From Nymphaea colorata (lineage: Eukaryota; Streptophyta; Magnoliopsida; Nymphaeales; Nymphaeaceae): 64,000 bases of DNA. The position numbers and the translations under genes are program-made. The DNA is taken from positions 9,054,571-9,118,570 of the forward strand of contig NC_045151.1 in NCBI RefSeq assembly GCF_008831285.2, in the 5' to 3' direction. Position 1 is the stretch's first letter. Each line of letters opens with the position of its first letter. Positions 10,801-21,853 of this stretch are shown here, in pieces. Under the pieces are notes generated by a model. That model was not told the DNA's origin and did no database searches. It was given only the letters and a program-made list of their open reading frames with translations.

Positions 10801-11611
10801 CAGCTCACTGTCCCCTCGGCCACTCGTCAGCCGGCCGCCTCCGACAGCAAGTCTGCGTCCTTCACTGCTGCGCGCCCGTAGGCTATCCTCGACAGCAGGC
10901 GGCTGTCTCTACTACTCGCGCGCCCATCTTCGCTCGGCAGCAGGCTGCTGCTCCAGCCGACGCCGGTCTACTCGTCCGACAGCAGGAGGCTGTCCAGGCC
11001 GCGCGCTCCACGCCGGCCCGTTGCTGTATTGCCCGGGGATCAGAATTCACCCCGTGGCTGTTTCGGCTCAGTCAAGGCTAGCCCTTGGCCGGTAACCCTC
11101 TAGTCTTTCAAGTAGATTCCGGGGAGGGTGTTTTGCTTTCTGTTTTAGGTTTTCATTTAGTTTGTTTTAGTCTTGTTTTAGCCCAAGGCTTCGGCCTAGC
11201 TCCCTGCCGTGGTACCTCAAGGGCCAGCTTGCCCGAGACACGAGCACAAGGAGCCGACCGTACCCATTTGCTTATTGCTGGGCGTGGTTTGTTTGTTAGG
11301 TGTGTGATTGGTGAATGGTTTGTATTTGAATGAGAAGAGTGAATTCTCTGTATCGTATACGTTTGTACAAGCCGTGACCCATTGTAGTTGTTAGTGATAG
11401 GTCTGTCCGTAGCTAGGAATTGGGAACTAAGGGTTTTCCGCACCTGTGTCTCCTGTCCTAAGGGTTTTTGCGCCGGCGTTTGTCCGGCCGGGTAGAAATG
11501 TTGTAATTATTTGCTTTAGGATTTTTGGTTTTTGAGTAGCACTCAAGAGACCTGGGAGGGCAGGTCGCTCTTGGTTAGGAAATTAGAGTCCTAGCAGGAG
11601 TGGGCCTAACA
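7668..11611 (+). repeat. 3' LTR of element A (about 3.9 kb)
   Basis: The right end (CA, 11611) is firm from alignment with the left LTR. The left end is inferred from the purine tract and TGTTA/TAACA inverted termini, because the matching part of the left LTR is off the window; only 9113-11611 is proved by repetition. At about 8279 a TATATATTG lies in an AT-rich stretch, a possible core promoter, followed by CT-rich leader sequence (8345-8420). The GGACCAGGTAAGT donor-like site recurs near 9338. It lacks 65 bp found in the 5' LTR; the junction is at 10665-10668. Confidence 0.8.
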
Positions 11612-12049
11612 CCATCTAGCGAAACCCGCTCCCTCCAATGCATCTCATTTGACTGGACGTCATCCATTGCCACCATCTGTCCCAGCCATACATCTACAGT
11701 AGCCACGCGTCCTGGGGCTGGTGCCCCGTCACCATCATGGTTCCCTATTTAAGTGTCATGGGAGATCTCTCCGCGCGAGCAAGAGTGCACCCAAAAACCC
11801 TTGGTCTACCATATGTTCTGGATTGCCAGCTGCTGCCACCTCCTGGCCTGCGTCTGCCGACCTCCAGCCTGTTGCCGCCGACTATCCGCTTACTTTTGCC
11901 GTCCAGGGACTTGCTGCATGCATCTTCGGGACCAGGTAAGTGCCTTCTCTTTGTGGCCAGCCCTCTGGCCAACTTCTGCTAGCCAGGCCGACCATCGCTG
12001 GCCGGCCAGGCCATGCATTCTCTGGCCTGTGGCCAAGATACGGGTCTTA
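11612..12049 (+). repeat. Fragment of an unidentified LTR-like sequence between elements A and B
   Basis: The stretch has a TATA-like CTATTTAAG at about 11744, a GC-rich leader, and a splice-donor-like GGACCAGGTAAGT at about 11930-11941. The last 13 bases also occur in the LTR of A. It ends in TCTTACA just where the B pol sequence begins. I infer a leftover LTR piece of a relative of A. The host sequence into which A inserted (CCATC at 11612-11616 would be the right target copy) is inside it. No protein is recognisable. Confidence 0.4.
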
Positions 12050-12050
12050 C

Positions 12051-13646
12051 ACATACCATCCAGGCAAGGCAAATGTGGTGGCTAATGCTTTGAGCAGATA
12101 GGCTAAAGTAATGATGTGCAGTATGTTGACTTGTTCTTGGACATTGTTGTAAGATGTGATAGCATGACAGCCTTACCTTTATGGCGAGAACAAAGCAACA
12201 ATGATGGCCTTGATACGACATCCTTTGTTGGAAAAGCTTATATTGAAGTAAAAGGAAGATCTCGATTTTGCAAAGAACATGGAAAAATGTAAGAAGGTAT
12301 ATTCTCTTTGGCATCAAGATAAAGATGGTTCATTGTGGTTTCAATGAAGATTGTGTGTCCCTAGAGATGAAGGGATAAAGCACCAGTTGCTTGATGAAGC
12401 TTACAAATCTAAGTTTTCTATACATCCTAGCAGTACAAAGATGTTTCAGGATATGAAAAGAAATTTTTGGTGGCCTGGAATGAAGCATGAAATTGCAGAA
12501 TATGTAGCAAAGTGTTTAGTTTGCCAGCGGGTCAAAGCAGAGCATCAACAGCTAGGGGTTTGTTGCAAAGAATTGATATCCCAGTGTGGAAATAGGAAGA
12601 CATTACGATGGATTTTGTGGTTGGTTTGCCTCACACCAGAAGACAACATGATGCCATATGGGTGATTGTTGATCGACTTACGAAGTCCGCTCATTTTCTG
12701 CCAATAAGAATAAGTCAGTCCTTAAAAAGTCTCACAGAGTTATATATTGGCGAGATAGTGAGATTGCATGGAGTGCCAAAGTACATTGCGGATCAAGATC
12801 CATGTTTTACCTCTACGTTTTGGGAGCAATTGCAAAAGGTATTGGGTACTAAGCTTAAGCTGAGCACAGCGTTTCACCCCCAAACTGATGGGCAATCTGA
12901 GAGGACTATTCAAACCTTAGAGGATATGTTGCGTGCATGTGTCTTAGATTAGAAAGGAGAATGAGATAAACATGTGAAGTTGGCAAAATTTGCATATAAC
13001 AATAGTTACCACTCTAGTATCGGGATGGCACCTTTTGAGGCTTTGTATGGAAGGCCGTGCAGATCGCCAACTTGTTGGACTGATTTGGGTGATGGCAATA
13101 TTGAAAATCCTTTAGTATTACAACACTACACCGACCAAGTGTAATTAATAAAGAAAAAGTTGTTGACTGCCCAGAGTAAACAGAAAAGCTATGCTGACAT
13201 TCGACGTAGAGTTGGCTTTTGAGGTTAGTGATCATGTGCTCTTGAAGATTTCACCTACAAAAGACGTTTTTCGATTTGGTGTTAAGGGAAAGTTGAGTCC
13301 AAGGTTCATTGGACCGTTTGAGATATTAGAGAAGATCGGATAGATGGCGTACATATTGGCACTACCACCTGACTTGAGTCATGTTCATGATGTTTTCCAT
13401 GTTTCCATGCTTCGAAAGTACATACCAAATCCTACACATGTGATTGGCTTTGAAGGTATTCAAGTGCTAGATGATTTGACAATGGAAGAAAAACCTATTA
13501 GAATTGTGGATCAAATAGAGAAAGTGCTTCACACGACGAGAATTCCTTTAGTGAAAGTGGAATGACAACACCATGGGTTGAAGGAGAACACATGGGAACT
13601 CAAGGATGATATGCAAAAGAAATATCCACACTTGTTTTTGCATTGA
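12051..13646 (+). pseudogene. Element B pol remnant: RNase H end, integrase, chromodomain
   Basis: Pieces in different frames read in order: the RNase H tail then a stop; integrase zinc domain (12351-12540, ending KCLVCQR); catalytic core (12608-12952) with MDFVVGLPHTRR, a second motif reading ADQDPCF (family usually DRD), and HPQTDGQSERTI with the Glu; integrase C-terminal region with GKLSPRFIGPFEILEKIG followed by a stop; the Tekay-type tail (13344-13565) with DVFHVSMLRKYIP and a chromodomain ending near YPHLF and a TGA at 13644. Many stops and frameshifts show long decay. Elements of this family make the polyprotein that integrates the cDNA; this copy cannot. Confidence 0.88.
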
Positions 13647-13681
13647 GGTATGATCTAAATTTCGAAGACGAAATTTTATTT

Positions 13682-13694
13682 AAGGAGGGTAGAA
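13682..13694 (+). promoter_or_regulatory. Polypurine tract of element B
   Basis: AAGGAGGGTAGAA directly before the TGTAACAT start of the LTR. The mirror arrangement is seen in element C at 50163-50175. Confidence 0.85.
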
Positions 13695-16600
13695 TGTAAC
13701 ATTCATTGTTTTTGTAGGTGGGCTGGATCGGGTCCAGACCCGGACCCGAATCCACCAGTGTGGGGAGCCCATTGCGCGAGGGAACTCTTCTCCCTCGCCA
13801 TCCTCAACGTCTCTTTCTCCTTTGTCTTTCATTGGTTCGCACGACAGAGAGCAACGGGAGGTGGAAGGTGGCTGCGGCGATGCTTAGGTCAGCGGAGGAA
13901 GGACTGTGGTGGCGCTCTGGTAAGCCCTCTCGACCTCTGCCTCTTCTCCCTCACCTTTTTCCTCCTTCCTCTTCCTTCTTCTCCTCCTCCCTCCTACGTA
14001 GCCTCTCCCCTCTCCGTCAGCACCCTCTGCCCACACGTTTTCTTTATCTCCCTCTTTGCTTGAGCTCCCTCCTTGTCTCATTTGTCTCCTCCTCATCATC
14101 TCCCCCATTTCCCTCGCCTGTGCTATCCCTCCTCCTCTGCCACTCTCACACTCTCTTGCTCTCTCTGCTTGCACTCTCTCCTCACTGTCAGCACCCTCAA
14201 CCGAACCATCCATCTCACCACTGAATGTCTCCTTCTCATGGTAGACCTCTATTTTCATCTCCCTTTTGTTGATCCTCATCGTACCTATTGCCGTTTGAAT
14301 GGAAGGGAAGTCTGTTTTCTCCCTCTTAACAGCAAGTACGCAGTGTGGTTGGCAACGTCAACAAGCAATTTTGGGCATTGGCACTTGATCAAATGCTTGA
14401 GATGGCTGCCAAGAACAATGTGACAGTTTGGACACTAAGATTGGGGTGAGCAAGACCTATCGAGCTTGAATTGTTGAATTTTTATTGTTAGAGCACGTAT
14501 AATTATCATTTGAGTATACTAGACTCATGACTTGATGATTTGGATTGCATTTTAGCGATGTTGCTATTTTGGGAAAATTTATGACTATGTTGAGAAGACG
14601 AGGATCTATGTGTATAAGTTTTTTTCTAGCATGATGCGTTGATTTCGAAGCAATAGGAAAGCATGGTAGAGATTGTGATGTTGTGGAGAAGGTGTAGGGC
14701 CGTCATTGTGAACGCGTGGAGCACGCCATTGTCGACGTGCGTAGTACATGTTGGTTGGAAGAGGGTGTATATGTTGGGAAGACACCTTAACTAAGGAAGC
14801 AAGGGAGAAGTGGATTAGTGATCGATTCAAATCGAAAGCGCAAAGCTTAAGCTTTTTGGTGGTAACCTCTAGGGCTGAGAAGAGGCCTATTGGAGGGCTT
14901 TGTAGGTCGACACTACCCGTCGACACCCTCTTGAGGCGATGACATGTGCCTCAATGATTTTGTTTTATATTTGTTTGGATCGTGAAACTAACTAGTAGGA
15001 ATCTTATCTTTTGCCTATGTTTGCAGGTACACCGGGCACGTCCCGTAGACCTTGAGCGACTAGATTCGAAGCTCGAGGCATTTTGAAGAGTTTTGTGGGC
15101 CCGCGACAGGTATGGCGGCATTCCAGGCAAATCCCTGCCTGGGGCCAACGTGTGATTGTGTGTTCCTAGGATCGTGGGATCGTAGGATTGTGATGTGATT
15201 GAATGATTGTTTTGTGAGTGAATGTATGTATACATGCAAATGATTTGATATATGATAAGATCTATTTTGAAAACTATTAGAAGCTTGTTTTGAAAAATGT
15301 TACGCATTGCATCTGCATGCTAGAATTGATAACTGCTTAGGACAGATGAGGTGGGGTATCGATTCGAGTGTCTCCTCGACCCCAATTGTGCATTAGAAAG
15401 CATCCTAAAATGATAACTGCCTACGACAGCTACGAGCCAATCATGGTTCGAGACTACTCTCTGAGATTTGGCTAAGTTTTGAAAGATGTGTTTGATAAGA
15501 TGTGAATTTTTATGAATGTGAATGTTGTGATTTGTTACATATGCATTGCCGCGGGCAATAATACAAATGAATGAATTGGAGGGTAATATACCCTTACTAT
15601 AGGACGGTTAGCTAAGAATGTAATGATATGTGTGGGCCCTCATGTGGAGGCAATTGGAGGTGTGGGTGCACTCGTGAAGTGTACCAACCTCATGAGCTAT
15701 CCAGTCATTTTGTAAACGTGCAATTATAATGATAATAATGAAAGAATAAGATATAAGAGGCTAGTGAGATGTGGCTATGTGTTTAGAAGTTGTCCTGCCT
15801 TCGTCACTGATTTCACCTGTTTGGAGCGCAGGCAGTGCTAGGCCCCAGGGTACTGTTGTGTGATGTGCTTAGAGCGTTGAGCTCCCGCCTTCCCAACCTG
15901 GGTGTCCTAGGGAAGGCTGAACATCTCTCATTGGAATTCACACATCCATGGATGAGTGCTCTACCGTTGCAGTGGGTGAATAGATCCATACTGTTCTGGG
16001 CCACCACGGGGGTTGTCTTTCGGATGTAGGCCGCTCGCAGTGTGCACGTGCCTGTGTTTGCACCTACAGAAACTGTCAATTCATTGAAGTTAATGAAAAT
16101 GAAAAGTATATGAATGAAATGTATGTGAATGATGTACTTATGAATGAAATGAATGAGAATCCTATGTTTATGCATGCCTTGCATGTGAATTGAAATTGTG
16201 TTATCGTGGCTATTGAATGGCCTTTACATGTCGTGGTGTATGTGAGGGGCCTTCTTGGTAAATGATGTGACTATGTCCTGACACGACATGATGATAGATT
16301 GTTTTTATGATTGTTCTCATATTTGAGCCCTACCTAAGAGGGTTTGGGATTTTCTTGGCTTGTTATTATATTGCGAAGGCTAAGCCTTCAGTTATTTTCG
16401 TTTTCAGGTTTTGGTGGACCCGGGGTAGCAAGCTGATCGGATGGCTTCACTTACATCCTACTGGGGAGGTTTTGAGTCGTTTGTAGTGCCGGCGCGTCGT
16501 GTTTTGGGTTATATTGTTGTCTTGTTGTTGTTAGGCATCAATCATATGGTTTGGGGCATTTTTTTCATACACATTGATATAATTTTGTATCAACTGAAAT

Positions 16601-16736
16601 TGTTATATAAATGAAAGTTTGCCCCATTGTTTCTAATGGCATAGTTCCCTCTTTTTTTAATTGTTGTGTCGTCGCATCTTAATGCTTTATGTTTAGAAAA
16701 AAATTTGTTTGAGGGTCAAAAGGTTGGGGTGTGTCA
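13695..16736 (+). repeat. 3' LTR of element B (3042 bp)
   Basis: Starts TGTAACAT after the purine tract and ends GGGTGTGTCA. Alignable along its length with both LTRs of element C in reverse orientation: the GGATCGGGTCCAGACC block near the start, the CT-rich leader at 13920-14240, the ACATCACAC block near 15850, the repeated AATGAATG-type stretch at 16080-16190, and the TTGGGGTGTG end. Open frames in the CT-rich part (13718-14423) are low-complexity artefacts. Confidence 0.88.
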
Positions 16737-16794
16737 GCCCTTGTATGCTTATAGTATATGTTTGTTATAACATATACCATAAGCATACAAGGGC
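16737..16794. repeat. Near-perfect 24-bp inverted repeat (hairpin) at the LTR/exon junction
   Basis: Left arm 16737-16760 and right arm 16771-16794 are reverse complements with one mismatch (GCCCTTGTATGCTTAT core), separated by a 10-base loop. It begins exactly one base after the CA end of the element B LTR. The right arm continues into VAL exon sequence. Confidence 0.9.
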
Positions 16795-18900
16795 ACCCAT
16801 ATTGCATTAAGAAAACTTGTCTTTGCACAAGAAATGCATTCTATTCCACCAGCATCCAAGAGCAAGAATGTATGAGCTGAAACGATGCACCCACAATGTA
16901 AATGCTGGAATAAGAAACGAAATTTTTTAAGTAATTCCAAAAACAACTTAGGGCTACAATTTTTGACATAATGGAACATGAATGTATCTAACTACATTCT
17001 AAATAAGAGAATACAAGATGATGCTTGTGTTCTCAAGCATCACAACAAATATTAGTGCAATTCATCAAAAAAGTGTAGCCAGTTCCATTTGTAGGTTCTT
17101 CAACTTGCTACAATTTGATGCATGAGAAGTAGATCAGAGCATTTTCATATTTTTAACACAGTGCAACTAGAGTTTGTGTAACATCCAAGTTTCTAACCTT
17201 TCCACACCTCTCACAGTTCCTCCACCAGCATCATCAAAATGAAAATCTTCAAAAAACCTTAACTTATCATGCGCAGAACTACAAGGTCAAAAGAGAGTTA
17301 TCAACAGAATTTGGCAGAATATTGGTTACTGCTTCCTAAGTGATTAAAAGATAAGAAGAAAAAACCAAAAACAGTTAACACCATGGAGATAAAGTTTTCA
17401 AAAGAGGTTCAAAGACGGACTATCAGTAAAGAAAATGATTCTGACGAAATTCTCTATAGAAAAGCATCAAAAATAGGAAAAATATAATAGATCCACACGT
17501 AACATGAAATCCCTAAATGGTGTGATAACTTGGTAATATCCAAATCTAGCAAAAGCAAAGGAGCCCCATTCCTCTATGTATACAAAATTCTAAAAGAAAG
17601 AATTTTTCTCTAGCGACCAATAGCCGCTAATTTTTCTCACAAGAAAGACAAACCTTTAAGAAAAGGAAGCAGAGGACCTAATTGCTGAAAAAAATTTGGT
17701 GGAAATAACATCAAATCCAAGTTAGTACTACTACTAAGGTTGTCATGCTCAACTTACTCTTAGCCTGCCTAACTTAGCCAAACCTTCTGCAACACCATGG
17801 TACACTACTAGGGCCAGCCTTATACCTTGTACATTTCCCTTTTGTAAAGATGGTTGTGTGGTTGTTAATGGTTATAATAATCATAGTCTATAGACAAAAC
17901 ACTGAACTTAATTATTGAAAAATTCAAAAAGGCATCAATGATATCAGTACAATAAAAGATGACCAGCTAACATCCCCCACCTGCCAAAGATGACCACCTG
18001 CCAAAAATTCAAAAAGTCTATAGACAATTCCCATGTGTGTTTGTGTGTGTGTGTGTGTACGATCATACCGCTAACATCCCCCACCTGCCAAAGATGACCA
18101 GCTGCTATCATGTGAATGGAGTCTTGAACATGTTCAAATGACTTCTTATGAAACTCAGGGGACTCATGCAAGATATCTAAAATCAGAAAAAACTTTCTAG
18201 CAAGATAGCACAAGCAAGAAAACCAACTGATTGCAAGCTGTAACTTTTTTCAGACAATTAATATGAAGCCTAATTCACACATTTCTGGTGAATCACGATC
18301 CTTTGTACCCCGAGGAAATTTTATACGCAGAAAATTCCAGCATCCATCAATTTAATCGTCCCAACGAGGATGTAAAAAACTGTTTCAAGAACGATGGAGA
18401 TATCTTCTTTACGCAATACCGGCTACAGCTAACACCTACCCTCAGCGGTACTATGAGATTAGCAAATCCAAGCCCGAACGAAACACAGAAGACAGAGGAA
18501 TGAAAGAAGGAATGAGCAAGAAGCATGAAATCCACCTCTTCGAACTAAATCCTCTACTATGTTCAAAGGATCGGGCAATGCGCTACCGTGACCGACAAAA
18601 AGAAGCGAGAAAACACTCATGAAGAAAGAAAGTGAGGTCGAAATCCACATCTTGTGAGCTAAACCGGCACCGATCAAGATAACGCCATTGAGAAACCCAC
18701 CAAGAATGACAATTTCCTCTACTGATCTCCTAGCCGGGCAATGACGAACAAAACAGAGGAAAAAGAACATACTCGCAGAGGTCACAGAGTTTGGCCACGT
18801 CGCCAGACCTTAATATCCATCCTTTCCACCACCTCTCCGATGACAAGGTGTCACACTTCGGGTTGAAGCAGATCTTCGACAAAGAGGAGGGTGCGGCCAT
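16795..18900 (-). pseudogene. 5' part of a VAL-type (HSI2/VAL) B3 transcriptional repressor gene, truncated by element B
   Basis: Two exons are recognisable. Exon with start codon: ATG at 18898-18900, coding to 18773, then a GTATGT donor. It encodes MAAPSSLSKICFNPKCDT and later WWKGWILRSGDVAKLCDLC, the N-terminal Cys-containing PHD-like region of VAL proteins. A TTTCCAG upstream of the ATG suggests a 5'UTR intron. A second exon begins after TTATTCCAG at 16904 and encodes HLHCGCIVS, then LLDAGGIECISCAK, the next conserved block of the same domain. The short exon expected between them (AYE...CGK region) was not found in the 1.9-kb intron. Everything downstream (B3, CW and EAR regions) is missing beyond element B. 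VAL proteins bind RY motifs and recruit silencing to seed maturation genes. An odd exon-like stretch inside the intron (about 18090-18190, DILHESPEFHKKSFEH) is not VAL-like. Confidence 0.72.
16905..18772 (-). other. Intron of the truncated VAL-type gene
   Basis: AT-rich, bounded by a GTATGT donor (18772-18767) and a TTCCAG acceptor. It contains a local duplication: about 31 bp (GCTAACATCCCCCACCTGCC core) at about 17966-17996 recurs at 18070-18100, and the CTATAGACAA motif also recurs. A GT microsatellite lies at 18036-18058. No transposon termini recognised. Confidence 0.55.
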
Positions 18901-20046
18901 CTCCTCCTACTGGAAACAACAATAACCAGAACAAACTCTGAGCCCGCGAAGAGTAATTGTAGGGCGAATTAAAACACGCAACAATGCCAAGACTAAAATG
19001 AAAACTGCAAACTTCTTGATCAATCTTCCAGCAGAGCGAGAAAAGAGGGGAGAAGCTGATGGTTTCAAGAGTCTAACTCATGTATGTCTCTTCAAGGGTC
19101 TAACTCGTGTATGTCTATTCCTCCTCCTCCTGTGTCTGTCACCGCCACTGTCATGGCTGCCATGGCTGCCGCGGCTGCCTCGACTGCCGGTGCTTTGGCT
19201 GGCCTTTGCTTGTTCAGTGCCATCGTATCCCTCATCGCTGTCATTGATTCCCATTACACCTTGGCATCTCATTTGCAGCGAACATCATGCAGGCACGTAA
19301 CACCCTCTTACACATTTCACACACAGACAGAGGCTCACCCACCCAGCACTATTTCGTGTTGCTTCTTTTTCGCTCTTAAATCTTCCTCATCCTTTTTCCC
19401 CCCAAAATCCTCTTCTCTCTCTCTCACTTTCCCTTCCCCTCTCTCTCGCCCTCGGTTCTTTGCCCCCCTTCTCAACTGCCCTTCGGGCGCTGCCATTTTA
19501 TATGTCTTGGTGTGGTCCCGAAACACTGATCTTTCCTCTAGTTAGAACCTGCAGTAACCACAGAGGATTCAATCTGCTTTGGTGGGGTTGGACAGCTCGA
19601 GCCTTGTCCACTATACCTTGATATGGATGGGCTAGTTTTGTTGCATTCCGTTCTTGACTCTGTACTCAAGTGGCCCCACAACCCAATCCATCTTTTTGTC
19701 CTCTTTCTAGGATGGTGTGGGACAAAAAAGAGAATTGGGGTAAAATTTTCACCATCATTTCTTTGATGGGAAACATTTTTCATCCGTGAGGGAGGGAAAA
19801 CATGCGACGAAGACATCCACTCTTGTATTTAAAAACTTATCTACGATGTTGACATGCCACCTTTTTGAATTCTCCAAATTAATCCAACAATCCAAGGCGT
19901 TGTGCTTCTTGAGCAATTCCCATGTGGTACTTCAACATAATGGGCACTCTTGTTTGAATATGCATCTTCTTTCCGTTCTCATCTCATTTATTCTCTCATG
20001 TATTCTCAAACGACCATGAAGTCAACCCTAAATTGGACCATCAGGT
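18901..20046. other. Upstream region of the VAL-type gene
   Basis: Contains a GC-rich triplet stretch (GGCAGC-type on the minus strand) at about 19138-19195 and CT-rich runs at 19370-19460, as expected for a plant 5'UTR or promoter. From about 19550 the sequence becomes AT-rich and featureless until Tat gag-protease begins. Small open frames on both strands here are low-complexity and not supported. Confidence 0.4.
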
Positions 20047-21853
20047 TCAAGCCCAAAATCTACAAAGAAGACTGGATTCAGCTTCAATCCACCCGTGTGC
20101 ATACTCTGGTCCTTGGATCCCTAGAGCTTGTGTTGTCTGAAATGGACAGATACTGAAACTTGCCCTACCATCGACTAATATGTGGGTAACTGTAATGCCA
20201 TGTGTTGTGATTGCAATGTGGACGGCGTCATTATGCAGAGTGCCCCTATTGGGGATATCTTCATCTGTGAAGTATATTGGGTCATTTTGGTACAAAAATA
20301 GGCTATTGGTTCCCTCTATTTGAACTGAATTTTTCAATCTTGATTTGGGTTGTAGGTTCTTGCCAATTGTATAGTGCTTCCAGAGGCTCCGGATCTGATT
20401 CTTCTCCTTCTATGGGGTTAGAACTGGCAGGTGCTTCTCCAAACCTAGTTTTCCCTTTATCTTTCCTTGCAAATAGTTTGAAGAAGTTAATAGGAGTTTC
20501 CTTCTTGCGAGTCACCATGACTTGCAGCTTGGATGGGATAGAAGTATGTCTAATAATTGAAACAATTTATTTTCCATGCTTTGCAAAAGGATTGGTGACT
20601 GTTTTTGGCTGTCCAAGAGTCACTTTGATTAATTTTTTGTCTACTACATCCTAGATTATATTCTTGAGTACCAAGCAATCTTTTGTGTCATGCCCTAGTA
20701 CTTGGTGGAATTTGCAGAATTGATTTTTGTTTCTCCCCATGATAGGAAGAGGATTAGCAACTTTGGCAATGATATTGTGCCCTTCTTTAGTAATTCATCC
20801 ATGGTTTCTTTGTAAGATTGTTCCAAGGCTATAAATTTTCTATTGTAACTCTAGTTTGGGTGTTTGTTCTTGTTGTTGTTATTGTTGTTGGTGTTGGGTC
20901 CAACTTTGGAGTCAAATTTTTCTTTCTTCGCCAAGCATGTGATGACATTGGCATGAACATACTAGGCGTTGTTCTTTTTGGCCTCTTCTTTGTATTTGGT
21001 TGATATGACTACATCAAATGCTCTAGTTTCTATTCTAGATTCAATGCATTTGACTCTCTACGTCAAGTCGATAAATGACTTTATGGGAAAATTGGAAATT
21101 AGGCTTCTCAATGGTTGAGAAAGATTGTTAGTGATTAACCCCAAGGCAAGAGATTGGGATATTGGATCCCTCATTTTGTTACAGGCGTATCTCCATCTTT
21201 GGATGGAGTTTCTGACCTTTTCTTTAGGCCTTTGTCGAAGGTTTCATAGGGTAGTAATAGTTGGTGCAGTTTTCATGTTCTGAATGAACCACTCAATATC
21301 TTTTGAGTTTTGTCGGGTATATGCTCCCAATACCATTGTGCTGCTATTCCCTCTAGGCTTCATGGAAATCAGCAAAAGAGAGCACGATGGCTGTTCCTGA
21401 ATTTCACCAAATGAGCTTTTGGGTGAAGAATATCACCAAATGAGCTTTTGGGTCACCTTAGCCATCAAATTTCACTAACTTCTTTGGCAAGTTCTTGATG
21501 TACTCGTTGTTCTCGAAGCTTTCATAGAAGACTTCACAAGTGAAATTCTGTTTGGTCTTGCCTTTAAGCTAGATGACATTGAGTTTCTTCTCCACTTCTT
21601 GGAGCTTGATCTTAATTGATTCCTCCTCCTTTTTCTCTTTAGGGGTTTGCCTGTTTTCTCCACTACTGTTTTTGATAGTGGTGTTGCTGGAGGTATCATT
21701 GTCGTTGGATAATGATTCATTCTTTTCATTTTTCTTCTTGTTTGTCTCTGCTTGCTCTTTGTTGAATTTGAGCATGACTTGTTGAAACTTCTTGTATTCC
21801 TCTTGGTCAGGTTTAGGGGCCTTTGAGGCATAAAGTTATCTCTTGTGTTCACC
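20047..21853 (-). pseudogene. Tat-lineage gypsy gag-protease remnant
   Basis: Read on the minus strand from 21853 down: an acidic/Lys-rich N-terminal part (about 21569-21775); a capsid region with FENNEYIKNLPKKLVKFDG and GDPKAHL broken by a stop (about 21420-21530); a zinc-knuckle-like stretch CKFHQVLGHDTKDC (about 20680-20735); and an aspartic protease (20047-20337) with TTHGITVTHILVDG. The last reads LVDGRAS where the family has DGGAS or DNGS. These motifs are typical of plant Tat/Ogre-group Gag. Several stops and frameshifts; no RT follows downstream on this strand, so the pol part is lost. Confidence 0.8.

Larger units (their letters stand above)
1..11611 (+). mobile_element. Element A: Ty3/gypsy chromovirus LTR retrotransposon, 5' end cut by the window edge
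   Basis: Two direct copies of a long sequence flank a gag-pol region: 1-2563 matches 9113-11611. Order inside is LTR, tRNA-Met primer site, gag, protease, RT, RNase H, integrase, chromodomain, purine tract, LTR, which is the chromovirus arrangement. Over roughly the first 480 bases the two LTR copies differ at about eight sites (near 98% identity by eye), so the insertion looks recent. Despite that, pol is interrupted at four places, so this copy is probably non-autonomous. The right edge is the CA at 11610-11611. The left edge and left target duplication lie outside the window, so the element cannot be closed. Confidence 0.93.
12050..16736 (+). mobile_element. Element B: 5'-truncated Tekay/Del-like chromovirus
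   Basis: Begins abruptly in the RNase H C-terminus (YHPGKANVVA) and runs through integrase, chromodomain, a purine tract and a full 3' LTR. Everything upstream of the RNase H end, including the 5' LTR, is absent here. LTR and protein are related to element C, so the two belong to one family. The right LTR end abuts a hairpin and an exon of a VAL-type gene at 16737. Confidence 0.9.

Noticed and set aside
13718-14423. Ser/Leu/Pro-rich frames up to 168 codons
   Set aside because: They read through the CT-rich leader of the element B LTR; low complexity and not kept in the C LTRs.
17944-18213. An 89-codon minus-strand frame as the missing VAL exon
   Set aside because: It lacks the Cys and CGKR residues expected of that exon; reported instead as an unexplained island.
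18998-19545. Plus-strand frames rich in Leu, Pro and Ala upstream of the VAL-type gene
   Set aside because: They cover triplet and CT repeats antisense to the putative gene leader; no homology visible.
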